A stretch of DNA of 39,705 nt. Source: Legionella shakespearei DSM 23087. GTDB lineage: Bacteria > Pseudomonadota > Gammaproteobacteria > Legionellales > Legionellaceae. The position numbers and the translations under genes were made by a program. Below the pieces are notes generated by a model. That model searched no databases. It worked only from the letters and a program-made list of their open reading frames with translations, and was not told the DNA's origin. The stretch covers positions 22,882-62,586 of the forward strand of contig NZ_KB892404.1 of NCBI RefSeq assembly GCF_000373765.1, given 5' to 3'. Below, one piece after another: positions 1 through 8,656 of this stretch. The first letter of the stretch is position 1; each line of letters opens with the position of its first letter.

Positions 1-395
1 TCAGGAAGCGGAACAGTTATACTGGCACGTACTTTATTTTCTGCACCGATACATAGATCGAGCTATACCATACCAGTGCCCTAACAAAAATTCCGCTCCT
101 TTACAGTCGCGGCTCGGTTTTCTGGTGCACGATAAAGTAAATACAAACGCACGAAAACCGAGCCGCGACCGTCAGGAAGCGGAACAGTTATACCTGTACG
201 TACTTTATTTTCTGCACCGATACATAGATCGAGCTATACCAGACCAGTGCCCTAACAAAAATTCCGCTCCTTTACAGTCGCGGCTCGGTTTTCTGGTGCA
301 CGATGAAGTCAATACAAACACACGAAAACCGAGCCGCGACCGTCAGGAAGCGGAACAGTTATACTGGTACGTACTTTATTTCCTGCACCGATACA
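1..395. repeat. 171-bp tandem repeat array (family A), truncated by window edge
   Basis: The unit begins at 1, 172 and 343, giving an exact 171-base period with about 2.3 copies seen. The third copy stops matching near 395. Each unit carries two inverted arms of about 32 bases, starting TTCCGCTCC and GAAAACCGAGCC, around a 30-base spacer. The same arms and spacer recur as a single palindrome at 27058-27150. Copies differ by only a few substitutions, so the duplication is recent or is being homogenised. The array probably extends beyond the left edge. 171 is a multiple of three and one frame is open from base 2 to 418, but no ribosome binding site is seen and the unit is palindromic, so I treat it as non-coding. 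Confidence 0.9.
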
Positions 396-451
396 CCGAG
401 CTCTCGGAGATGTGCTGAGGAATCAGTGTTCCTCTCCGGGAGGTGCACAGA

Positions 452-568
452 GCTCCGCCGTCCCGCGGCTTGTCCGCGGGATCCAGGAGTCTCACTCCGA
501 ACCTAGATCTCTGGATACCGCGGACAAGCCGCGGTACGGCGGAGTATCGCTTAACTTAATGGCAGTGA
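452..568. repeat. Family C palindromic repeat (CCGCGG hairpins), partly truncated
   Basis: Two inverted arms, 452-487 and 511-548, each contain a CCGCGG-cttgt-CCGCGG hairpin. The arms differ by a paired change: the left hairpin is extended by a C-G pair, the right by an A-T pair. The right outer flank, ending TTAATGGCAGTG, is also found at 14576-14710, where the element lies in the opposite orientation. It sits directly past the stop codon of the FAD oxidoreductase gene and could act as a transcription-end hairpin for it. Confidence 0.85.
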
Positions 569-570
569 CC

Positions 571-1950
571 TCAAGCCTGATGCAATACCGAGGTAAATAT
601 ACCCGCAGGGTCAAATTGCTTTTTCAGATTTATCCAGAGTGCATGCTCTTCACCAAAGTGCTTTTTCCAATAATCTTTGGTCAAATCAGTGCCTAAAAAT
701 CCAGACAAATAGCGTTTTCCGCCTAATTGAATTAAATGCTCGTCCAAATTACGAATAGCCTGTAAGCAACTTTCTTTCAAAGGCGCCGGCACACCGGGAT
801 TCAAAATCATAAAAGAACAGACCGAATCATCTTCAGGGAGCATCAAAAAGCCTGCTTTCATTTTTGCCATAGGTACCACATGAACAAGATTAGCATAATG
901 GACTGGCAATTCCTGCAATAGCTCAGACAAATGCTCCTTCAAGACAGAGGTGGGAACGAAACACTCATACCAGGGATGGAGTAAATCCCACTGCCCTAAC
1001 ATTTTCATCACCTCAAAGCGTGAATTATGACGTAAGAGATAAGAAGAAATGGTCTCTTCCTGAATGTTGATAAGATCCCAAGGTTTCAGGTCACCGATTA
1101 TTGCTTCCTGCTCAGGAGGCTCATTTTCATATTCCACAGAAAGATGTAAGGCATACAGCCATTGCGCCATAGGAACCCGCCTGCCCTCTTTTAATTTTGC
1201 CCCCTGGATTGATGGCGAACAAAACAGTTCCATATAATCTGCTCTGTCTTTTGCTTTTTCTATATCCGCAAACCACTGCGCCTGATCGTTATAAACCAGG
1301 CAAAAGGTTTTAACATGAGCTTTCACTGGTTTTAGCTGAATACACGCTTTGGTAATTACCGCAAAACGCCCCTGACCTGAAAGGCAGGCATGGAATAATG
1401 GCGAACTGTTATCAATGGTCTGCTTTACTCCCGTTCCATCAATGACTTCCAGCGCTGTAACATGGGCATTGACCGCCCCGTATTTAAAAGAAGAAGCACC
1501 AACGCCACCAGCCGACAAAACACCTGCCACTGATAAATTACAGTTATAGGGTAAGACAAAGGGAGCTTTATGCTGTTTAAGACTGACTTCCAACAAGCTC
1601 GACCAACTGGCATTCGCTTCAACCCATATGGAATCCCCATTAAGCGTAACAGGCTTAATAAAATGCTGCATGGAAAGAGTCAGGCCGCCTGGCACTGACA
1701 AAGACTGTCCGCACTGGCTCAAGCCATTGCCACGAATCGTAATTGGCAATTTATGCTGATTGGCAAATGAAATAAGAGATTGAAGTGCTTTTATATCTTT
1801 AGGGATACATACTGCAGATGGAAGTGATTGAATCAATTTTCCAAAATCTTCACTAAAAGAAACAAGCGTTTGCTCATCGCTGAGCAACGCTTGTCCTGTT
1901 TCCTTCTCACAAAGTTTGATTTGGTTGGTATTCCACTGGTTTAATGACAT
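571..1950 (-). CDS. FAD-linked oxidoreductase, cytokinin-dehydrogenase-like
   Basis: A 459-residue protein of the FAD_binding_4 (PCMH/VAO) type. Residues about 45-215 hold the FAD domain, with RGNGLSQCGQS at 73-83 and a LSVAGVLSAGGVG...KYG stretch that closely resembles plant and bacterial cytokinin dehydrogenases. The C-terminus carries the usual FDPAGIF motif. In cytokinin dehydrogenases a GHS histidine binds FAD covalently; here that position is Leu77, so FAD is probably held non-covalently. The substrate is unknown. The start is set at the ATG at 1950, which has AAAGGA about nine bases upstream; a longer TTG-initiated reading to 1998 lacks support. The gene overlaps the upstream iron-enzyme gene by 44 bases, suggesting one transcript and coupled translation. 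Class certain, function open. Confidence 0.85.
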   Translation of the reverse strand: MSLNQWNTNQIKLCEKETGQALLSDEQTLVSFSEDFGKLIQSLPSAVCIPKDIKALQSLISFANQHKLPITIRGNGLSQCGQSLSVPGGLTLSMQHFIKPVTLNGDSIWVEANASWSSLLEVSLKQHKAPFVLPYNCNLSVAGVLSAGGVGASSFKYGAVNAHVTALEVIDGTGVKQTIDNSSPLFHACLSGQGRFAVITKACIQLKPVKAHVKTFCLVYNDQAQWFADIEKAKDRADYMELFCSPSIQGAKLKEGRRVPMAQWLYALHLSVEYENEPPEQEAIIGDLKPWDLINIQEETISSYLLRHNSRFEVMKMLGQWDLLHPWYECFVPTSVLKEHLSELLQELPVHYANLVHVVPMAKMKAGFLMLPEDDSVCSFMILNPGVPAPLKESCLQAIRNLDEHLIQLGGKRYLSGFLGTDLTKDYWKKHFGEEHALWINLKKQFDPAGIFTSVLHQA

Positions 1951-2662
1951 GTTCCACATTCCTTTCTTTCGCTTGTTCGGTTCTCTTGTTGCATGCAAGA
2001 ATTAATCCATCGAACATTTTGTTAAAGGCATCGTAGCAGCGGTCTATCATTTGCAAGGCTTTGCGGCGTGAGCTGATTGATAACTTTCTTTCAAATATTT
2101 TCCTTTCCATTTCTTCTTCAAATAAGGCATGTGCCATTTCTACTTCAAGATGTGAGCTTGAAAAATATTTCAGATTCTTATCTTGACCTGTCTTTTTAAC
2201 CTGTTGTACTACTTTTTCGAAAAATACATGTCCGGAAGATTCCAGAGTCAAGAGTAAAGCAACATTCAAAATTTCTTCATCCAACTTGTAAATCTCTGAC
2301 ATGATGGCATAGGCAGCATCTCTAACCAGCTGAGAATCTTTGCTGTAAAGCCAGGCAACATCGTCTCGTGCACATGATTCATCTCCTGAGATTTCGCTCA
2401 TGTACTTTTTGTCACTCAAAAACCATTTTTCGTGACCGGCATCTTCCATGCGGTGATGGCGTGCTACTTTTTTCAGGTAGGGGTCGGTTACTCTCTCTTC
2501 ATTAATGCGGAGTATGTCTTGAAAAGTCATAGCCCAAAATGTTAACTCTGGAACAAAGTAACTGATTTCTTCAAGGGTATTCAGGCCTTCCAGTAAATTA
2601 AAGAAAGGATGATTCATAAATTCATTTTGTTTAGAATCTATATATAATTGTACTGTTTTCAT
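1907..2662 (-). CDS. Heme-oxygenase-like iron/diiron enzyme (HDO family)
   Basis: A 251-residue, all-helical protein of the TenA/heme-oxygenase-like fold, annotated elsewhere as iron-containing redox enzyme. Candidate metal ligands: E73/D74/H77 in MEDAGHEKWF, E141 in LTLESSGH, and H171-x3-E175-x2-H178, which matches the last HxxxD/ExxH signature of HDO enzymes such as CADD and UndA. These enzymes use O2 to oxidise or cleave small molecules; the substrate here is not inferable. The ATG at 2662 is preferred (GGAG six bases upstream) over a TTG at 2674. Its 3' end overlaps the FAD oxidoreductase by 44 bases, so the two likely act on the same pathway. The CADD/UndA comparison is from memory of the motifs. 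Confidence 0.7.
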   Translation of the reverse strand: MKTVQLYIDSKQNEFMNHPFFNLLEGLNTLEEISYFVPELTFWAMTFQDILRINEERVTDPYLKKVARHHRMEDAGHEKWFLSDKKYMSEISGDESCARDDVAWLYSKDSQLVRDAAYAIMSEIYKLDEEILNVALLLTLESSGHVFFEKVVQQVKKTGQDKNLKYFSSSHLEVEMAHALFEEEMERKIFERKLSISSRRKALQMIDRCYDAFNKMFDGLILACNKRTEQAKERNVEHVIKPVEYQPNQTL

Positions 2663-3073
2663 GACTGACTCCAAATGTATTCTGTTTCGACAAATTTAAT
2701 GTTGCAGCCGCCATGCCAACTTTTTAACCTATTTGCACATATAAACACCTATTTTATTTGCTTTTTTTATTAATTCCCGCTATTAAATCTCAGGAAGCGA
2801 CAAAAAAATGTCCCTGAAACCAGTTTTTACGACAAAATTTTGACTGCGAAATTCCCATAAAATCAATGAGATATTTTTAAATAAGCGAATTTCGCCAATT
2901 TTTTGTCATAAAGATCATTTAATGTTCATATTACGTCCATTTAACTCCTTAATAAAATAAGTTTTGAGTTAATAACATACTATTTTACAGATCCTCCAAA
3001 GACGCTAAGTTGAACCAGTTAGGCCAAAGGTTGTAAAAGACCTTTATCCTGCTATCATTTATCCGTCTCCTGC
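2663..3073. other. AT-rich gene-free stretch
   Basis: About 410 bases without a credible ORF on either strand. It is very AT-rich and contains no copy of the window's palindromic repeats. It should include the promoter of the iron-enzyme/FAD operon, but I cannot pick out a convincing -35/-10 pair. Confidence 0.5.
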
Positions 3074-3078
3074 GTTCG

Positions 3079-3326
3079 AGCCGCGCCCCTGAGGGAGCGG
3101 AACAGTCCGCTAATACGGGTCACGGATCTGCTGTGCTCACAAGCTTTTTGCGAGTTGGTAGCCCGGTCTGCTTGCAACCGGGATCGAAGTGGCACGATCC
3201 TGGCTGCAAGCAGGCCGGGTTACGGCATTGTGCCATTCGCAGGCAACGCTCCCCAGCTATCTAATAAAAACCAAGCCGCGACCGTGAGGAAGCGGAACAG
3301 TCTGCTAATACGACTCACAGATCTGT
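3079..3326. repeat. Direct repeat pair flanking a REP doublet
   Basis: About 53 bases starting AGCCGCG at 3079-3131 recur at 3274-3326 in the same orientation, with diverged matches (both contain GAGCGGAACAGT- or AAGCGGAACAGT-like cores, then CTAATACG). The head of the unit matches the family A arm. Between the two copies lies the inverted REP pair at 3158-3223. This looks like an old family A tandem pair with a REP element lodged between the copies. Confidence 0.65.
3158..3223. repeat. REP-like inverted doublet (GTAG...CTAC type)
   Basis: The left arm at 3158-3186 starts GTAGCCCGGTCTGC and the right arm at 3195-3223 is its near reverse complement ending GGGTTAC. Each arm folds on its own into a CCCGG/CCGGG hairpin. 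An outer GTAG with a following hairpin is the known organisation of REP sequences mobilised by RAYT-type transposases. Confidence 0.8.
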
Positions 3327-3383
3327 GGTACTGTTTGCTGTATTTGTGTCTCTCCCACGCAAATACAGCAAACAGCGCCACAG
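3323..3383. repeat. Long near-perfect hairpin downstream of cydB
   Basis: The arms are 3331-3346 and 3360-3375, a 16-base perfect inverted repeat with a 13-base loop. After a two-base internal mismatch the stem extends by six more pairs, to 3323 and 3383. It does not match the other repeat families in the window. It lies about 110 bases past the cydB stop codon and could end or stabilise the cydAB message. No uridine tract follows it, so it is not a textbook intrinsic terminator. Confidence 0.7.
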
Positions 3384-3495
3384 AAAATCCGGACGCTATA
3401 AGCACTTGCCTGGACAAAAGCCCAGGCAACACAGTATTTATCTATATCAAATGGAGTTGTGCAAGAATTGTACCTATCTTGCACCATAGAAAGAA

Positions 3496-4485
3496 TTAGT
3501 GGTAACCGTCTTGTGTTTTCCCACGAAAGACGTGATAAGCGTATAAGGTATAAACAAACAGGATAGGTAACATAATAGCCACCCCCACCAGGATAAAGCG
3601 TAATGTGGAATCAGGGGCTGCCGCTTCCCATATGGTTACCTGATGAGGAATCAGATAAGGATAGACACTTATAGCGATGCCCGCATAAGAACATAAAAAT
3701 ATAATGATGCTGAAAATGAAGGGCTTTTGTTCGTGCCCTTTCCCCAAACTATTCCAGGTCAGATAAATCATCAGCGCCGTAATTAAAGGTAAGGGAGCCA
3801 GATAAAGAATATCAGGAAAACTATACCAGCGATAAAATATTTCTGTATTATGCAAAGGAGTCCAGATACTCACAAACACCAGAAAGAAACTCAGCAACAC
3901 TAACAAGCCCTTAGCATAATGCACCATTTTTTGCTGTAATCTGTTTTCACATTTTATGATCATCCAGGTTGCGCCTAATAAAGCATAGCCGCAAATCAAG
4001 GCAACACCGGTTAATAAACTGAACGGCGTTAACCAATCGGGATTATTAATAGTCATTGCCGCTTCATCAATCTGGAACCCCTGGACAAAACAACCCAACA
4101 CCACCCCCTGGAAAAAGGTAGCCGCTATGGAGCTTAGGGCAAAAACCCAATTCCACAAAGGCTTGGTGCTGTCGGCTTTGAAACGAAACTCAAAACTGAC
4201 GCCACGGAAAATCAAGGCGATCAGCATCAACATAATGGGCATGTATAAAATAGGTAATAAAAAACCATAAACCTGGGGAAAAGCACCGTAGAGCATGGCA
4301 CCTCCAAATACCAACCAGGTTTCGTTACCGTCCCAGACTGGTGCTACAGAATTCATCATTTGATCACGTTCTTTTTCACTATGAGTGAATGGAAATAAAA
4401 TACCGATTCCCAGATCAAAACCATCCAGAATCACATACATAATAATAATGAAGGCAAGAATCCCTGCAAAGATAAAAGGTAACAT
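3496..4485 (-). CDS. cydB: Cytochrome bd-type quinol oxidase subunit II
   Basis: A 329-residue multi-pass inner-membrane protein that pairs with CydA to form a cytochrome bd terminal oxidase, reducing O2 with electrons from quinol. The N-terminus shows the typical first helix followed by DGFDLGIG and the conserved DGNETWLVFGGAM region. It is shorter than the E. coli CydB (379), like the cyanide-insensitive CioB branch. The ATG at 4485 has AGGAGGG nine bases upstream; only two bases separate it from the cydA stop, so the two are cotranscribed. No CydX-like small ORF was found downstream. Confidence 0.96.
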   Translation of the reverse strand: MLPFIFAGILAFIIIMYVILDGFDLGIGILFPFTHSEKERDQMMNSVAPVWDGNETWLVFGGAMLYGAFPQVYGFLLPILYMPIMLMLIALIFRGVSFEFRFKADSTKPLWNWVFALSSIAATFFQGVVLGCFVQGFQIDEAAMTINNPDWLTPFSLLTGVALICGYALLGATWMIIKCENRLQQKMVHYAKGLLVLLSFFLVFVSIWTPLHNTEIFYRWYSFPDILYLAPLPLITALMIYLTWNSLGKGHEQKPFIFSIIIFLCSYAGIAISVYPYLIPHQVTIWEAAAPDSTLRFILVGVAIMLPILFVYTLYAYHVFRGKTQDGYH

Positions 4486-4487
4486 GG

Positions 4488-5852
4488 TTAATTCCCTCCT
4501 TTTTGGTTGGTCATGTACTGGAAGGCATGATGCTCAGACTCATCGTCAATAGCTTCGGGACCAATTTTAATAGTCTTAAATAGATAGACCAGATAAAAAC
4601 CGAATACAATGAAATAAGCCAAAATCAACAGAATGAATGAAATAATCACTTCTTCCATTCCTATAGCTGATACCGCATCTTTGGTTCGCAACAAATTGTA
4701 TACAACCCAGGGTTGTCTGCCTATTTCAGCAGTTAACCACCCAGCGATACTGGCTACGAAACCAAGTGGGGCAATCCAAAGACACCAGCGATGAAACCAG
4801 TTTGCTTCGTATAACTTGTTCCTTCCTCGTAAAAATAAAGCACTAATTGCAGTGAGCAGCATAAGAAGGCCTATTCCTACCATAATACGGAAGGTAAAAA
4901 AGACACTGGCTACATCAGGTTGATCTTCAGGACTTACGGTATTAAGGCCAATTAACTCGCCATCCCACTCATGAGTATTCAACAGGCTGGCTAATCTGGG
5001 AATTTCGATAGCATACAGATTTCTTTGTTCTTTTTGTGAAGGAATGGCGAAAAGCACCAGTGGCGCTCCTTTTTGGGTTTCCCATACTGCCTCTATTGCA
5101 GCAGTTTTTAAAGGCTGGAATTCTTCCACTTTCAGGCCAACGACATCACCAACAAAAATCTGGGTGGGAACAATAACCACAGCCGCCCACATGGCAAAAG
5201 ACAAACAGGTTCGGGCAACTTCAACATGTTTCTGTTTTATCAAATGATAGGAGGCAACCGCAGCTACCACAAAACAGGTTGTTGTATAAGAGGCAAGTAC
5301 CATATGGATAAAACGTGGGATAAACGAGGGATTAAACACCACATCCCACCAACTGCCGACTATATATTTTCCTGCATTCACTTCATAACCGGAAGGAGTT
5401 TGCATCCATGAGTTTGCCGACATAATCCAAAAAGCGGAAATAGTAGTACCTACCGCAACAAGCAAAGTCGCAATAAAATGCAGACTCGGCGGTACGCGCT
5501 TCCAGCCAAAAAGCATTACCCCCAGAAATCCTGCTTCCAGGAAAAAGGCGGTTAAGGTTTCATAGGCAAATAAAGCACCCAGAACGTTACCAAACTGGGA
5601 GATAAAGGGGCCAAAATTGGTTCCTATCTGGTAGGCAAGCACTATTCCTGACACAACACCCATACCAAAAGTCAGGGCAAAAATTTTAGTCCAGAATTTA
5701 CAAATACTCATATAAACAGGATTTTTGGTTTTAAGCCAGGTCGCCTCCATGATGACCAGAAAAATGGCCAATCCCAGATTTAACGTAGGAAATAAAATGT
5801 GGAATCCAATACTGAATCCAAACTGCGCTCTTGATAATAGTTCAACAATCAT
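4488..5852 (-). CDS. cydA: Cytochrome bd-type quinol oxidase subunit I (short Q-loop)
   Basis: A 454-residue heme- and quinol-binding subunit of cytochrome bd oxidase. Visible landmarks are H18 (heme d/b595 side ligand, H19 in E. coli), the E98/E106 proton-path pair in YETLTAFFLE, H183 in a heme b558 ligand context, and the invariant GRQPW motif. The length is well below the roughly 520 residues of E. coli CydA because the quinol loop is short, which places it with the CioA/short-Q-loop group often linked to cyanide-insensitive or low-oxygen respiration. The start at 5852 is preceded by GAGG. A repeat cluster (5968-6077) occupies its upstream region, so its promoter must lie within or close to that repeat. 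Confidence 0.96.
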   Translation of the reverse strand: MIVELLSRAQFGFSIGFHILFPTLNLGLAIFLVIMEATWLKTKNPVYMSICKFWTKIFALTFGMGVVSGIVLAYQIGTNFGPFISQFGNVLGALFAYETLTAFFLEAGFLGVMLFGWKRVPPSLHFIATLLVAVGTTISAFWIMSANSWMQTPSGYEVNAGKYIVGSWWDVVFNPSFIPRFIHMVLASYTTTCFVVAAVASYHLIKQKHVEVARTCLSFAMWAAVVIVPTQIFVGDVVGLKVEEFQPLKTAAIEAVWETQKGAPLVLFAIPSQKEQRNLYAIEIPRLASLLNTHEWDGELIGLNTVSPEDQPDVASVFFTFRIMVGIGLLMLLTAISALFLRGRNKLYEANWFHRWCLWIAPLGFVASIAGWLTAEIGRQPWVVYNLLRTKDAVSAIGMEEVIISFILLILAYFIVFGFYLVYLFKTIKIGPEAIDDESEHHAFQYMTNQKGGN

Positions 5853-5967
5853 AGTGCCACCTCACTAGGGGTTTTATCCTGCTTTGGGGAGCTTGTTATG
5901 ATAACTGAAAAAGAAGATTGATATAAGCATGCAGAATAAACGATTGATTTAAATATATAAAAAACTG

Positions 5968-6077
5968 TAGCCTTGATGCAGCGGGGGTAGCCCGATCTAC
6001 GTCGTCCTGAGCGCGTCTTTTTGCGCGAAGGATCTCCAAATACTGGCACCATACCACGCTCAGAACGACGTGGATCT
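5968..6077. repeat. Composite repeat: REP fragments plus deleted family B palindrome
   Basis: GTAGCCTTGATGCAGCG at 5968, the head of the element seen whole at 33359, is followed by GTAGCCCG and then a family B left arm (5992-6037). The right arm is reduced to about 20 bases (6058-6077), so the element has lost most of one arm. It lies between cydA and the 3' end of the GGDEF/EAL gene. Confidence 0.8.
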
Positions 6078-6188
6078 GAACGATAGAGCCCGATGACATG
6101 TGCTGGAGCGTTTTAAAGAATGATTTGTATATTTTTTTTGACAAGTAACTTCTGAATGAGAAAATCGCGGAGAGTAAACGAGTTTTAC

Positions 6189-8510
6189 TTAAGCGCTTTT
6201 AATTTTGAACTGGGACAGAGAGCCTAAAAATTCAAAAATTTTATCGGGAAGATCAGGTGCCCTATATAAATACCCTTGGGCAAAATCACAGCCATGAGAA
6301 ACGACAAAATCTCTTTGGAATTCGTTTTCTATGCCTTCAGCCAAAACTTGTATGTTCAGGCTATGTCCTAAATCGATAATTGCCTTAGCTATAGCAGCAT
6401 CATTGGGATTCGTTGCCATTTCGCTGATAAATGAACGATCAATTTTCAATTTATCCACGGGGAATTGTTTTAAATAGGAAAGGCTGGAGTAGCCTGTTCC
6501 AAAATCATCAATCACCAGTTTTGTGCCCATATCTTTCAGGGCATACATGGTTTCAACAACATGATCTATGTCTTCTATCAACAGGCTTTCAGTTAATTCC
6601 AACTCCAGATATTTTGCCTGTAAACCGGTATTTTTTAATACTCGCGCAATCATTTCGAGCAAATTATTTTGCCGGAATTGGCGTCCTGAAATATTAACAG
6701 CGACACTTAAATTTTTAAGTCCCATTTTTTGCCAGGTTTTCATTTGCTGGCAAGCCTCATGCATTGCCCACTCGCCCATCTCAAGGATCAGGCCATTTTC
6801 TTCAGCCATGGGAATGAAATCAACCGGGCTCACTAGCCCAAGAGTTTTTGAATGCCAACGCATTAAAGCTTCAAAACCAATAACTCTTGATTGCTTCAAA
6901 TCAATTAATGGCTGATAGACCAAAAAGAGCTCATGGTTTTTTAAGGCATCTCGTAAAGCGTTATCTAGTTGCATATGATTAATTACTCGCCTGTTCATTT
7001 CAGGTTCATAAACCCTGTATGTATTCCTTCCGTTATCTTTTGCATGATACATAGATAAATCGGCACTTTTCATTAAAGACTCATAATCGACACCATCGCG
7101 AGGGTAGTAACTGATTCCAAGACTCGCCGTAATTTTCAAACTATGCTGTTCTATTTGTATCGGTTTTTCAATAGCATGTAAAATATTCTGTGCTATGGTT
7201 TCTGCCTCTTGCTGATTTTCAAGGTCTGTCAAGAGAATGATAAATTCATCGCCACCTAAGCGGGCAACTGTATCAAAATCATCAGTGGCAATCAGGAGCC
7301 TGTTGGCTATTGATTGCAATAATTTATCACCCATATTATGACCTAATGTATCATTAGTCATTTTAAATCGGTCTAAATCTAAAAACAAAAATGCCAGCAT
7401 GGTATTTTTCTTTTTAGCCTGGAGAACCGCTTGTTCCACACGATCTATTAACAAAACACGATTGGGTAAATTCGTTAATGAGTCATAAGTCGCCTGCATC
7501 AGGAGTTGATTTTCCATATCCCGGCGCAAGGTAATATCATTAAGTATACATACATAATGTTTCACATTTCCAAAAGAATCTTTAACTGGAGCCACACTGA
7601 TTTCACACCAGAATACCTCACCATTTCGGCGAGTACTTTCCATTTCTACCGTTTCTTCACGTAATTCGCGTATGGCAAGCTCAATTCTTTTATTATTCAC
7701 TTCCTCAGCACTGGAGCCTTGTAAAGTAATTAAATTTTTACCTAATGCCTGCTGCTCTGAATATCCTGTAGTACGTTCAAAGGCCTTATTAACATAAATT
7801 ACCGTATGTTCATTCGTGGATATATCAATAATGGCAATACCGTGTGTGCTTGCTTCTATAGCCCGCTCGCGAATGCGCAATTCGTCCTGCGCCATACGCT
7901 TTTGCGTCACATTTCTAAAACTGTACACTCTTCCAACAATTTGATTGCCAACTCGTTGAGGTTGGGTAAACCGTTCATATATTCTGCCATCTTTAAAATA
8001 AAGTTCAGGGAGTTCGCCCTGCCATTCCGGATTCTCATAAAGATAGGTCACATCAGCAATTAAGGTTTGAGGATCAAGAACTTGTTCCATGATGTATTCA
8101 AAACACATGTATTCATTGCCGGACTCCACCATGTAAGAAGGAATACGCCACATTTCAATGAATTTTTGATTCCAGTCAACCAGGCCGCCATGTCCATTCA
8201 CAATCATAATGCCATCTGCGGTGGATTCAAGGGTTGCACGAAGAAGCGACAAAGATTTTTCAAGCTCAACATTTTTTTCAAGAATCTTGTCCGCTTTGAT
8301 GGAAATATTTTCAGTCAATGGGGAATTATCCAAACGTCTGAATTCAGGTTGATTGTGATACCATTGCTCCAAAAGTCCGGACATTTCGGGGTGACTTCCA
8401 ACAACGCCCAATTCCTCGCAGATATCGGTGACAGAAGGTTCCTTGCCCCTCCTTTTAACTATTTCTGCGGCAGAGGCAACTTTTTCATAATTGATTTCTT
8501 GCCTACGCAT
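6189..8510 (-). CDS. KfrA-like N-terminus / PAS-PAS-GGDEF-EAL cyclic-di-GMP protein
   Basis: A 773-residue, apparently soluble sensor for cyclic-di-GMP turnover. In order: residues 6-58 resemble the KfrA N-terminal helix-turn-helix; PAS at about 88-200; PAS with PAC at about 213-330; GGDEF domain at 335-500 with GGDEF at 419-423; EAL domain at about 512-760 with EAL at 547-549, ELELTES, DDFGTGYSSL and LAEGIE. Both catalytic signatures look intact, so it may make and break c-di-GMP. The inhibitory I-site RxxD is lost: the arginine position is Asp410, with D413 kept, so product inhibition of the cyclase is unlikely. The ATG at 8510 has GAGAGGG upstream. It is divergent from the next gene, with 146 bases shared between their starts. 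Confidence 0.93.
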   Translation of the reverse strand: MRRQEINYEKVASAAEIVKRRGKEPSVTDICEELGVVGSHPEMSGLLEQWYHNQPEFRRLDNSPLTENISIKADKILEKNVELEKSLSLLRATLESTADGIMIVNGHGGLVDWNQKFIEMWRIPSYMVESGNEYMCFEYIMEQVLDPQTLIADVTYLYENPEWQGELPELYFKDGRIYERFTQPQRVGNQIVGRVYSFRNVTQKRMAQDELRIRERAIEASTHGIAIIDISTNEHTVIYVNKAFERTTGYSEQQALGKNLITLQGSSAEEVNNKRIELAIRELREETVEMESTRRNGEVFWCEISVAPVKDSFGNVKHYVCILNDITLRRDMENQLLMQATYDSLTNLPNRVLLIDRVEQAVLQAKKKNTMLAFLFLDLDRFKMTNDTLGHNMGDKLLQSIANRLLIATDDFDTVARLGGDEFIILLTDLENQQEAETIAQNILHAIEKPIQIEQHSLKITASLGISYYPRDGVDYESLMKSADLSMYHAKDNGRNTYRVYEPEMNRRVINHMQLDNALRDALKNHELFLVYQPLIDLKQSRVIGFEALMRWHSKTLGLVSPVDFIPMAEENGLILEMGEWAMHEACQQMKTWQKMGLKNLSVAVNISGRQFRQNNLLEMIARVLKNTGLQAKYLELELTESLLIEDIDHVVETMYALKDMGTKLVIDDFGTGYSSLSYLKQFPVDKLKIDRSFISEMATNPNDAAIAKAIIDLGHSLNIQVLAEGIENEFQRDFVVSHGCDFAQGYLYRAPDLPDKIFEFLGSLSQFKIKSA

Positions 8511-8656
8511 GCATCCCTCTCTAGAATATCCATCACAAATTACATCGGCAATGTCTATTATTACTTTAGCAAAGAATACGCCGAAAGTACAAATTTAAAT
8601 CAAAATGTTCATCTAATCAAATACTTCAATTTTAGAATTTTTAAAAGGAATAAAAA

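Noticed and set aside
1..395. CRISPR array
   Set aside because: The repeat unit is 171 bases with near-identical content throughout; there are no short repeats with unique spacers.
125..418. 97-residue ORF in the tandem array
   Set aside because: The frame is produced by a 171-base palindromic unit and has no ribosome site; kept only as an alternative in the tandem-array finding.
3459..3484. Eight-base stem-loop as a cydB terminator
   Set aside because: The stem GTGCAAGA/TCTTGCAC has a ten-base loop and no T-tract on either strand; too weak to call.
3384..3495. CydX-type small subunit gene downstream of cydB
   Set aside because: No short ORF with a Trp-rich single helix and ribosome site was found on the minus strand.
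3155..3499. 114-residue plus-strand ORF past cydB
   Set aside because: It is built from the REP doublet, direct repeats and hairpin, and ends on the complement of the cydB stop region.
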